From Nakazawaea peltata (Eukaryota > Ascomycota > Pichiomycetes > Alaninales > Pachysolenaceae): DNA of 64,000 nt. Positions 52,410-60,410 of this stretch are shown here, piece by piece. The translations under genes were made by a program, and so were the position numbers. The notes beneath the pieces are model-generated. The model saw nothing but the letters and a program-made list of their open reading frames with translations. It did no database searches and was not told the DNA's origin. Within the stretch, counting starts at the first letter, position 1, and each line of letters opens with the position of its first letter. The stretch is from positions 131,249-195,248 of the forward strand of contig BCGQ01000004.1 in the NCBI GenBank assembly GCA_001599355.1, in the 5' to 3' direction.

Positions 52410-53387
52410 TTAGGTTCTCTTTTGTCTTTTAGATGTACTCTGACTGAAATCTACATGGACTCTTCTCTCGTCAATCAACACATTATCCATCTTCAAATAC
52501 AGAGATTCACATGCCTCTTTAGTATCAAATTCGATAAATCCATAGCTTAAACTCTTACCTGTGACCTTGTCCTTGATGATTTCAACGTTTTGAACATTAC
52601 CAAACCGTTGGAAAATCACTTCAAGATCACTTTCTTGTGTTATAGGGTTCAATTTACATATAAATAACACCTTTTCAGACGGTTGGATCGAACTGTCATA
52701 CCCCCCGATCATCTCGAGAGTCATTTGCTTAGACCGAAGCTCAGCTGACGTTTTATCTTCATTTCCCCCATCTCTCCAGATCCTATATGAATTTACCAAT
52801 GATTTGGATGGTGGTCCGCGCACAATTTCACCAGGAAAATCAACCATTTCTTCCTCATATGGGTCTTCTATCACATAAGTATGTAATATAATGATATCTT
52901 GTAGAGGTCTCTTGTCATCATCGACCAAAGTCTTATTGAATGTGGATATAATGTTGTCCGGGTCTTCCGATATGTGTCCTATAATGGTTCCTTTCTTATC
53001 TAAAGAGGACAATGGTTCATCCGACAATGTGATCATGAATTGGGACAGTACCAGTGGGACTGGGCTTGACTCATCTCCCACATGAACTAAAGAAACAAGA
53101 CCTTTGGAGGTATGTTTCCTCTCAGTTCTTTTGCTTTTCACCAAAATTGACTTCCCTTCAGCCAAACCCCACACAGAAGTTTCCTTTAATACTCGGTTTG
53201 GTTCTATGATACCCCAATTCCCTGTCTGCACCACAAAGTTTTTATTCAAATTGTAGAAAATCTGATGGTTATAGAAGCCGAATTTGCATAACTTGATGAA
53301 ATTAAGAGATTCTTTCGCCAATTCCCCTTCCCAGTCATCCAAATCTATCACAAATTTGCCTTTATTAGTCACAAATAATACACTCAT
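52410..53387 (-). CDS. PPIL4-type cyclophilin-RRM fusion protein
   Basis: 325 residues. Residues 1-165 are a divergent cyclophilin-like domain (MSVLFVTNKGKFVIDL; SLNFIKLCKFGFYNHQIFYN; FVVQTG; SQFMITL). Residues about 238-315 are an RRM (VLFICKLNPITQESDLEVIF; SYGFIEF; MDNVLIDERRVHVDFSQS), ending in a basic KRQKRT. The RRM and its C-terminal NVLIDxRRIHVDFSQS match PPIL4 and S. pombe Cyp6 closely. The cyclophilin active site appears eroded: the catalytic Arg of FHR is Asn (FYN), the Phe after SQF is Met, and the Trp/His of the WLDGKH loop are absent. It is therefore probably a scaffold in the spliceosome. S. cerevisiae lacks this gene, as far as I know. Confidence 0.85.
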   Translation of the reverse strand: MSVLFVTNKGKFVIDLDDWEGELAKESLNFIKLCKFGFYNHQIFYNLNKNFVVQTGNWGIIEPNRVLKETSVWGLAEGKSILVKSKRTERKHTSKGLVSLVHVGDESSPVPLVLSQFMITLSDEPLSSLDKKGTIIGHISEDPDNIISTFNKTLVDDDKRPLQDIIILHTYVIEDPYEEEMVDFPGEIVRGPPSKSLVNSYRIWRDGGNEDKTSAELRSKQMTLEMIGGYDSSIQPSEKVLFICKLNPITQESDLEVIFQRFGNVQNVEIIKDKVTGKSLSYGFIEFDTKEACESLYLKMDNVLIDERRVHVDFSQSTSKRQKRT

Positions 53388-53476
53388 CGTCGCCTAACCA
53401 CCACCTCATCTCATTCTTCCCTCGAGGATCAAATTTGAGTATTATATATTGAAAAGTAGTGCAAAAGATAACCAAA

Positions 53477-53492
53477 TTACCTCATTAGGAAA
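53477..53492. promoter_or_regulatory. CArG/Mcm1-like box in the PPIL4-like/TGL2 promoter
   Basis: TTACCTCATTAGGAAA, with core CCTCATTAGG, lies in the 171-bp divergent promoter. One base of the six-base A/T centre is C; the flanks match the Mcm1 P-box. Confidence 0.4.
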
Positions 53493-53558
53493 TATTTAAA
53501 CTAGCAATCCATCGCTAGTTAAGATGATGAAATGACCTCGAGGTAGATAGCATTAGAG

Positions 53559-54659
53559 ATGAGTAGAATGAGAAATTTGAGAATTCTTCGAGGTGCTCCC
53601 TTAGCTGGATTGGCTTGTTGGGCTCCATTTGCCCTTTCTTCACCCCAAAATGATACTCAATCGACCCAAGAACTTGTCATAGTAGATAAGTATAGTACGA
53701 TGAGGAAGACATATAGGAATCCCAAATACCCAGTGGTGTTATGTCATGGATTCAGTGGGTTTGATCGATTGATATTGATTCCGCCGTTATTGAAGATCTA
53801 TTTCGGAGAACCATCTTCTCTCCAGGACATAGAACTGGACCTGGATCTGAAACTGCTGCTGGAATACAGAAAACCTCCCGTTGTGATTGGGGCAGAGGGG
53901 CTTTATTTTGAATATTGGCATGGGATAAGGGATCTGCTTCAAAAGAATGGATGTAATGTGTTAGTAGCCAAGGTTCCGCTGTTTGGGTCATTACTGGAAA
54001 GAGCTGGACTGTTGAATGATTTCATAGAACGGAAAATATGTAACATCGAGGATAAAGATTCAGCTCCTGTGCAGGGAGACCCAGGTACAGATGAAGGAGA
54101 GCCAATTAAAGTGAATTTGATAGCTCATTCAATGGGTGGATTGGATTCTAGGTACTTGATATCACAGATCGAACAACAAAATTATAAGGTTATGAGTTTG
54201 ACCACTATTTCCACCCCTCATTGGGGGTCATCAATGCTGGATTATATTTTAAAAATTACCCCCGAATCTCTTCAAGATGCCATTCTTCCTAAGTCAATTA
54301 AAGAACTCACAACCACTTCTCTTGCAGAACTTAATAAGGAAGTATTGAAGGATGACCCTAAAGTTGGTTATTTCAGTTATGGAGCTCGTTTCTCTCCTGA
54401 TATCACGAACGTTTTTTATTTGAGTTGGAAAGTCATTTATTCCAATGAAGGTGACAATGACGGTATGGTAAGTGTAAAATCTTCCAAGTGGGGTAAGTAT
54501 CTTGGAACATTAGAAAACGTAGATCATTTGGATTCGATCAATTGGACCAACTCTGTAAGGAGGTTTTGGTCGCAGTACATCATCCGTAAACCCCCTTCCT
54601 TCAATCCAGTACTGTTATATTTGGATATAATTGACCAGTTACTGGAGGAAGGATATTAG
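53559..54659 (+). CDS. TGL2: Tgl2-like lipase (alpha/beta hydrolase)
   Basis: 366 residues. The N-terminus is basic and hydrophobic (RMRNLRILRGAPLAGLACWA), a likely mitochondrial signal. The oxyanion-loop strand YPVVLCHGFSGFD starts at about residue 58. The nucleophile elbow AHSMGG lies at about 190-195 (GxSxG variant with Ala first), followed by LTTISTPHWGSSMLDYI and NDGMVSVKSSKWGKYLG near the catalytic Asp, with DHLDSINW supplying the His. This layout and length match yeast Tgl2 (326), a mitochondrial acylglycerol lipase. Divergent from the PPIL4-like gene. Confidence 0.85.
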   Translation: MSRMRNLRILRGAPLAGLACWAPFALSSPQNDTQSTQELVIVDKYSTMRKTYRNPKYPVVLCHGFSGFDRLILIPPLLKIYFGEPSSLQDIELDLDLKLLLEYRKPPVVIGAEGLYFEYWHGIRDLLQKNGCNVLVAKVPLFGSLLERAGLLNDFIERKICNIEDKDSAPVQGDPGTDEGEPIKVNLIAHSMGGLDSRYLISQIEQQNYKVMSLTTISTPHWGSSMLDYILKITPESLQDAILPKSIKELTTTSLAELNKEVLKDDPKVGYFSYGARFSPDITNVFYLSWKVIYSNEGDNDGMVSVKSSKWGKYLGTLENVDHLDSINWTNSVRRFWSQYIIRKPPSFNPVLLYLDIIDQLLEEGY

Positions 54660-54714
54660 ACTACTTTTACTAAGAGTTGACCTCTTGTATTGAAATCATA
54701 AATAGACGTATAAA

Positions 54715-56139
54715 TTAATCAACGGTGATCGTCTTCACATAACTAAAACTCTCAATTCCCCACCTTCCATTGAATCTCCCGAAACCAGAACTCTTCACTC
54801 CTCCATGAGGAAGAGAAGCGTCATCACTGACAGTACCACTATTTATATGGACATTACCACATTTAAGTTGCCTCAGTAATTGGATCAGCTTCAAATGGTT
54901 TCCACTCCAAATACTGGTCTTCAACCCGGCTTGTTCTTCATCACTCAATTTCAGTATAACTTCCTCAGTAGATGAAAATTTACAGAGACCCATCAAAGGC
55001 GAAAAACTCTCAATGGTCAGTATATCCATTTCTGGTGTGATATTGGCCAATATGGCTCTAGGGGCATAATTCTCATGCGAAGATTCTACAGGCAGCTCAT
55101 AGATTACAGTAGCTCCTAAAGAAAGAGCATTCTCCAATAACAGTTTAGACTTCTTCAGTTGCAGCCCATTTCTCTGATTAGGAACACCAATGGCTTTGAG
55201 TTGACCCATAACTAGAGGCAGAATCGTCTCTTTCATACGAGAAACCAGCTCATCATATATACTTTCATGGATATATACTAAATCTGTACACATACAGATT
55301 TGGCCATTATGAAGCATGGCATTGAAGATGGAGTCTTGGAGCAGAGCATCCAAATCAGCCACATCACTATCAATGATAGTTGTATTCTTACCTCCCAACT
55401 CCAAAAGGCAGGGTTTCAAATTCTGACTACAAAGAACACCAATATGACGTCCAATTTCTGTCGACCCGGTGAAGTTACACATCAGGATACGACGATTAGA
55501 AATCAATTTCTCCATGATAGAACCTACGGATTGAGGAGTAGTATGAATTAACTGAACAGTCCCCCGAGGAAGTTCCTCAGCAAACATTTTTACGATAGTA
55601 TAACTGATCTGAGGGGACTGTTCAGAAGATTTAACAACCACAGAACAACCAGCCAGTAACGGAGCAAGGATAGATCTTACAGTCAATATAGCAGGGGCAT
55701 TCCATGAAGAAACACTAAGCACAGGACCTATAGGACATCTAACAACCATATTTAACAGATGTTTGCTATATGCCGAAGTCACAAGGCTACCATTATCCAT
55801 CGTACCCATAAGGCCTACAAAAACATCAAAATTCAGCAATATGGAGCTGAAAAGCACATCACTAAGAGGTTTACAAACACCTATCAGAAACTCCTGAGCC
55901 TTCAATTCCAACTCATTCTCCTCAAATCTCTTCCTAACCTTCTTTAACAGCTCAATGCGATCGTCAACACTCATCCGAGACCAGCTATTGAAGCCCTCGA
56001 ACGATGCCTCACAAATAGGACCAACTTCCTCAGCACTAATCAGCGTAACATCCCCAAGTTTCTCATTATTATGGTCGTAAAACAGATATTCTCCTCCATT
56101 TCCACCACTTTCGCATACCAATTCCACTTTCAAGCTCAT
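54715..56139 (-). CDS. NAD(P)-dependent aldehyde dehydrogenase, benzaldehyde/salicylaldehyde type
   Basis: 474 residues, standard ALDH length. Cofactor-domain signatures seen are SSWNAPAILTVRSILAPLLAGCSVVVKSSEQSP, FTGSTEIG and LELGGKNTTIIDSDVADLD (general-base Glu in LELGGK). The catalytic Cys region reads NAMLHNGQICMCTDLVYI, where family members have GQxC. The tail GGVKSSGFGRFNGRWGIESFSYVKTITV is the typical FGRxxG closing strand. It is closest in feel to the vanillin/salicylaldehyde/succinate-semialdehyde group; the substrate is unknown. Convergent with TGL2, 55 bp apart. Confidence 0.85.
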   Translation of the reverse strand: MSLKVELVCESGGNGGEYLFYDHNNEKLGDVTLISAEEVGPICEASFEGFNSWSRMSVDDRIELLKKVRKRFEENELELKAQEFLIGVCKPLSDVLFSSILLNFDVFVGLMGTMDNGSLVTSAYSKHLLNMVVRCPIGPVLSVSSWNAPAILTVRSILAPLLAGCSVVVKSSEQSPQISYTIVKMFAEELPRGTVQLIHTTPQSVGSIMEKLISNRRILMCNFTGSTEIGRHIGVLCSQNLKPCLLELGGKNTTIIDSDVADLDALLQDSIFNAMLHNGQICMCTDLVYIHESIYDELVSRMKETILPLVMGQLKAIGVPNQRNGLQLKKSKLLLENALSLGATVIYELPVESSHENYAPRAILANITPEMDILTIESFSPLMGLCKFSSTEEVILKLSDEEQAGLKTSIWSGNHLKLIQLLRQLKCGNVHINSGTVSDDASLPHGGVKSSGFGRFNGRWGIESFSYVKTITVD

Positions 56140-56754
56140 TTTCTCACTCTTGACCTCCCAGTGGACCCTCTCATCGGCGCCTACCCCATCTTTATATGGA
56201 GAAAAACTTCGTCGATCGCTAAAAGTTTACGAATTTTTGTCTGACCGCCTCGCTAATCTGCGCGGCTCAAAATAGGATCTGCAGGCTGAAACTTTAAAAC
56301 ATCCCCAAATCGGGGGTATTGGTAAACGATCAGCGGAAGAAGAATTGCCAAGAAGATCATTTGGGATGGAAAGTGAGACTCGGGATTAATAGATGGAAGT
56401 TGGGGTTGGTGAATGGAAATTGGGAGTGAGGATTGGTTAGAAGTGTTGAATAGGTGGATTTGACTGAGATCGGTTCTATTGAGATTGAGGGAAGTATTCT
56501 GAATAAGCTGATTTGTAGAATTTATCTCCAGCAGGAGGTGATGCCATCTCTTGCTGTCTTATTTGTTTGTCCAAAGGCAGATTCTCATCTACTCCAGAAA
56601 AAAAAGGTAAAAGTTGGTCTAAATGGAACAGATTTTGGGCCGCCTTTTGGACCAGTTTGTGCCAGACTTTGGACCACCATCCTTCTTAATGATCTACATA
56701 TTTCTACATTCAATTTACTAATACAAACTACTTTTTATTACTAAAACTAAAACA
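56140..56754. promoter_or_regulatory. ALDH promoter and NRD1 3' flank
   Basis: 615 bp without a supported gene. It contains GT/GA-rich repeats around TGGAAATTGGGAGTGAGGATTGG (arising from GGAAGTTGGGGTTGGTGAATGG-like units, about 56360-56450). The open frame at 56454-56744 has no protein character. Confidence 0.4.
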
Positions 56755-58575
56755 CTATTTTGGTTGGTTGATCTTCGACAACAACAGCAGTAACTCCGGA
56801 GCCAATCCAGGTTGTCCTTGAGCCAGTCCTTGTTGGTTTGGAGCCAGAGATTGCTGAGGAGCACCCCCCTGTTGGTTCATCATCAGACTCAAACTTTGCA
56901 TGATAGAATTGACATTGTTTGGAGCCTGTTGTTGGTATGGCAGCAGAACTGGTTGACCTGGTGCAGGGTATGAATTCTGTTGAGGTGGGGATTGACCACG
57001 GTTACCAAACAAATTCTGCAATGGATTGTTTTGGTTATTTGTGTTGAATGATTGTTGGTCATAAGATGGTTGAGCTCTGACAACATTATCAAGCGATTCT
57101 CCTGGTCTGTTAGATCTTGGACCATTTCTAGCACTGTTTGTTGGCATCTTTCTAGACATGGCCTTTGAACTGACACCAGAACCAATTTCGATATCTGGTT
57201 CATCAATAACAAGACCTGGAGTAAGTGGCAGACCACCAGTTCCTCCCCATTCAGCATGAACAATCCAACGCTTATCCAGCTCAGTCAAACGAGAAATTGG
57301 AATTAAACTGACTCCATGTTGATAATCACAACAATCTCTAGGACCGAAACCGACACCCCAACGAGTTCTCAATTGTGGGTGACCACTCAGACTGAAAGAG
57401 TTAATAACCAGTTCCAGCTCTGGTCTAGAATAAACTTTCACAAAAGCATGCTTTCTCTCGCTATTTAAAATAACACTTTGAACCTCGGCATATGGTCTCA
57501 ATACCGAAGCCAATTCACGCTCATCCATATATGGAGGAACACCACCTACAAATAAGGTTCTACTGAACACCTTAATGGTGCCGGATGGAATACTTTGGTC
57601 ATAAGAAACATTTCTATCTCTGAAATGAGGAGTACCAGGAATATTTCTTTCACGATCCTCACTAAAGTTGGCTGGTGGCAGGTGTTGTTGAGGTGGTTGA
57701 CCATAAGATTGTTGTTGGCCATAAGATTGTTGCTGGCCATAAGATTGTTGTTGACCATAAGAGTGTTGTTGGTAGTTATTGTTACTATTATAATCAGAGG
57801 AGTATCTATCTCTGTACTGGTTACCAGAACTACTACGAACAGGGGATCTATCTCTTTCTCTGTCCCTTCTAGAATCACTAGATCTGGAAGCTACACTTGG
57901 CTCCAGAGTATCGGTTTGTCCCATCTTCTTCAACATATTGAAGATCGCATTAGGGTCACTTAAATTAGGCTGGCCAGCTGACGGAGCAGAAGAAGTCTGC
58001 TGAGAAGCCAGACCAGACTGTTTATTCATAGACAGTAAAGTTTGTAAAAGAGCCATTGGATCTTGAGTAGAGGCGGCCCCAGTTTGAGTAATCGAAGGTG
58101 GAGGAGTCCCTGGAGGAGTTGTTGTCTTGAAATGTTTCTGTTTAATAGCATTGGTAGTGGACAGATCAAAAGTCTGACAACGTTCCCAAATATCTACAAG
58201 TTTACCAATCTTCTCCTTTTGGACAGCATCAATGTTACCCGATAAGGCATCATTGACAACTTCTTCGATATAATTGGAAATCTTGTAAGCTCCGGCCGCG
58301 CAACTACCTTCTGGGGCGGTTTCGTCTATTGGGATCGATTTTTTCTTAGAATCATCAACATAAGCACGAACTATCGAGTCGATTACATAGAGGAAACCCA
58401 ATTTGTGAGTAATTGGAGCGTTTTTACACTGTGAATACAATGAAGCCACAATATCGCTTTCCTCAGAAACGTTCTCTAACAGTAATTGCGTACATCTTTT
58501 GATTCTAGACCCACTAACTCCCGGAGCTTTCAACGATGGGATCTCTTTTAAGATCGATTCAACTTCTTGTGACAT
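56755..58575 (-). CDS. NRD1: Nrd1, CID-RRM transcription-termination factor
   Basis: 606 residues from the ATG MSQEVESILKEIPSL at 58575. Residues 1-150 form a CTD-interacting domain (GSRIKRCTQLLLENV; THKLGFLYVIDSIVRAYVDDSKKK). An Arg/Asp/Ser region lies near 235-265 (SRRDRERDRSPVRSS), then tandem QQSYG repeats at about 268-295. The RRM is at about 340-415 (RTLFVGGVPPYMDERELASVL; HAFVKVYSR), followed by the Nrd1-specific WGVGFGPRDCCDYQHGVSLIPI and HAEWGGTGGLPLTPG. The Pro/Gln/Asn tail is long. Nrd1 with Nab3 and Sen1 terminates short non-coding RNAs. Assignment is firm (Seb1/Nrd1 family). Confidence 0.95.
   Translation of the reverse strand: MSQEVESILKEIPSLKAPGVSGSRIKRCTQLLLENVSEESDIVASLYSQCKNAPITHKLGFLYVIDSIVRAYVDDSKKKSIPIDETAPEGSCAAGAYKISNYIEEVVNDALSGNIDAVQKEKIGKLVDIWERCQTFDLSTTNAIKQKHFKTTTPPGTPPPSITQTGAASTQDPMALLQTLLSMNKQSGLASQQTSSAPSAGQPNLSDPNAIFNMLKKMGQTDTLEPSVASRSSDSRRDRERDRSPVRSSSGNQYRDRYSSDYNSNNNYQQHSYGQQQSYGQQQSYGQQQSYGQPPQQHLPPANFSEDRERNIPGTPHFRDRNVSYDQSIPSGTIKVFSRTLFVGGVPPYMDERELASVLRPYAEVQSVILNSERKHAFVKVYSRPELELVINSFSLSGHPQLRTRWGVGFGPRDCCDYQHGVSLIPISRLTELDKRWIVHAEWGGTGGLPLTPGLVIDEPDIEIGSGVSSKAMSRKMPTNSARNGPRSNRPGESLDNVVRAQPSYDQQSFNTNNQNNPLQNLFGNRGQSPPQQNSYPAPGQPVLLPYQQQAPNNVNSIMQSLSLMMNQQGGAPQQSLAPNQQGLAQGQPGLAPELLLLLSKINQPK
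57675..57775 (-). repeat. Tandem QQSYG-coding repeats in NRD1
   Basis: Four to five near-identical 18-bp units encoding (Q)QSYGQ in the low-complexity linker before the RRM. Units differ only at synonymous sites, so expansion is recent. Confidence 0.8.
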
Positions 58576-59040
58576 TACAAAAGTATTAAACAAATAATTA
58601 GGATTCTTTGAAGCGTCTTTTACCGGGGTTTAACTATCTAATTTTTCTTGTATAATTCTACCTCGTGGTTACTTACAGTCCTATTGATGGTCTGAGATGA
58701 TCTATCCGATGGATTCAACTCTGATCCTACTAATAAATTACTTGGTTAAGTCTTTGGGGACAATTAATTTATGAGTGGAATTAAGGGGCAAGAAAAGTTT
58801 TTTTATATCATGAAGGAGAAGGTCGTGTAAAAAAATCGAGGCTGCGCTTTAAAGGTCTGTAAATGTGCTCAGTAATAGCTCGCTAGCTCGCTAGCCTTAC
58901 TATTTTGATAGTTTGCTCACTTTATTCTCCCTCCTCACACGACCTTTACCGAAAAATTTTTCAAGAACAAAAATCCTGGCGCTATTTGACCCTTTTGAAA
59001 GCTTGACTATCCATCTTGATACTTGAATAACCACATCAAA
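58576..59040. promoter_or_regulatory. NRD1-MRPL17 divergent promoter with AATTTT box
   Basis: 465 bp. GAAAAATTTTTC (58951-58962), a perfect palindrome, lies about 80 bp before the MRPL17 ATG. It matches the AATTTT growth element that, outside post-duplication yeasts, precedes mitochondrial as well as cytosolic ribosome genes. A small repeat AGCTCGCTAGCTCGCTAGCC is at about 58878-58897. Confidence 0.55.
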
Positions 59041-59937
59041 ATGTCGTTGTCTTTGAGTCTCAAAGCTCTCAGAGGTAGTGTGAGGAGATATGCGTCGGCC
59101 GCCGGAGCAGAAGCCACCGCTTCCTCTAACTCCGCCCCTACTACAACATCCGCTATCCGCGCCGGAATCATCTTGTCCAGAATACCAATTGTAACTCTGG
59201 ATATGACCCCATTTGAATCATCATACTACGAATATCAATCAGAATTGGAGAAAAGATTGATGTGGACCTTCCCACAATACTACTACTTTAGAAAAGGTAC
59301 CCTTTCTGAGAGAAGATATCTTGATCTGAATAGAGGACCCGTCAGTTATCAACCAGGTGTATATTTCCCTAAGGGAGTTCCTGACGTGAAGCATAATAGA
59401 GAAAGATCTAAGAAACAGGAATTGGTTATACCACGTGAAGAAACCAGTGGTGTGCTGCAAGCTTCTGAAGATAGTGTTACCAGACCCGTAGTACCTGTAT
59501 CTAGAGTCACCGAGCTGGATAAAGCCAATGACGTCAAAAGTCTCGAGAGAAAGTTGGCAAATACATTGTATTTGGTCGTTAAGGAGGGTAAATCATGGAA
59601 ATTCCCAGCCTTTGACTTGTCATCCCCGTCAAGCACTCTTGCTGAGACCGTTGCTGAAAAATTACAACTGACTAACAAGAAACCATTGAAGGATTGGTTA
59701 GTTAGTGAGACTCCAACTGTGGTGTTAAAATACGGATCTGATCTGTCATTGGTGTCTTCGAATACACCAGTTCAAAAGAGAGAATACTTGTTGAAATCCC
59801 ACATCATTGCTGGTTCTTTTGAACTTAATGACAAGTCCATCTTCCAAGATTATCAATGGAGTACTAAAGAGGAGTTAAAGACGTTACTCGATGCTGCTTA
59901 CTTTGATAAGATCAGTCCTTTGTTGTCTGATGTTTAA
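59041..59937 (+). CDS. MRPL17: Mrpl17 (mL46), mitochondrial large-subunit ribosomal protein
   Basis: 298 residues from the ATG MSLSLSLKALRGSVRRYAS at 59041; the TTG upstream was rejected. A presequence of about 45 residues, rich in Ala/Ser/Arg, leads into the family core: IRAGIILSRIPIVTLDMTPFE, YQSELEKRLMWTFPQYYYFRKGTLSERR and PGVYFPKGVPDVKHNRERSKKQE. A Nudix-like fold follows (KEGKSWKFPAF; LAETVAEKLQ). mL46 is part of the mitoribosome central protuberance. The AATTTT promoter box fits a mitoribosome gene in a pre-duplication yeast. Confidence 0.94.
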   Translation: MSLSLSLKALRGSVRRYASAAGAEATASSNSAPTTTSAIRAGIILSRIPIVTLDMTPFESSYYEYQSELEKRLMWTFPQYYYFRKGTLSERRYLDLNRGPVSYQPGVYFPKGVPDVKHNRERSKKQELVIPREETSGVLQASEDSVTRPVVPVSRVTELDKANDVKSLERKLANTLYLVVKEGKSWKFPAFDLSSPSSTLAETVAEKLQLTNKKPLKDWLVSETPTVVLKYGSDLSLVSSNTPVQKREYLLKSHIIAGSFELNDKSIFQDYQWSTKEELKTLLDAAYFDKISPLLSDV

Positions 59938-60027
59938 ACTTGTATATATTAATCTGACACATGTATTAACTTTCTATAAGGTTGGTATTGACGTAATTAA
60001 ACCGTTAGTGAATTTTCTATCAAATCT

Positions 60028-60266
60028 CCATACTTAAGCCAAGTACCTAAGCTCCATCCTCAAACCCCATACTAAATCTTCATACTTAAGCTCAAGCACT
60101 TTTTCCCATCCTTAAGCACAGTACTTTTTCCCATACTTAAGCCAAGTACTTTTCCATACTTAAGCTCGAGTAGTTTTTCCCATACTTAAGCCAAATACTT
60201 TTTCCCATACTTAGCACAGTCTTTGCCCTGTACTTTCAAGTACTTTTTCCCTTATCCAAGTACTAA
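60028..60266. repeat. Degenerate 26-28-bp tandem repeats
   Basis: Eight or so imperfect copies of a unit CCATACTTAAGCCAAGTACTTTTTC between MRPL17 and SIP3. Copies vary at the AAGCCAAG/AAGCTCGAG/TAGCACAG centre. No coding potential is seen. It lies in the 473-bp SIP3 promoter region. Confidence 0.8.
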
Positions 60267-60410
60267 AACCAGCTCTGTGCGCTTAATATTTCCCACACTA
60301 ATTTCTTCATTGCTGAGCATTTTATCATTCTCGGATCTATACCGGATGTACATAGAATTCACCCATATCACTACCCCATAACAAACCCTCTCAAACCATT
60401 ATATCACTCA

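Noticed and set aside
56454-56744. 96-codon frame upstream of the aldehyde dehydrogenase gene
   Set aside because: Starts at a non-ATG codon in promoter DNA and resembles no protein.
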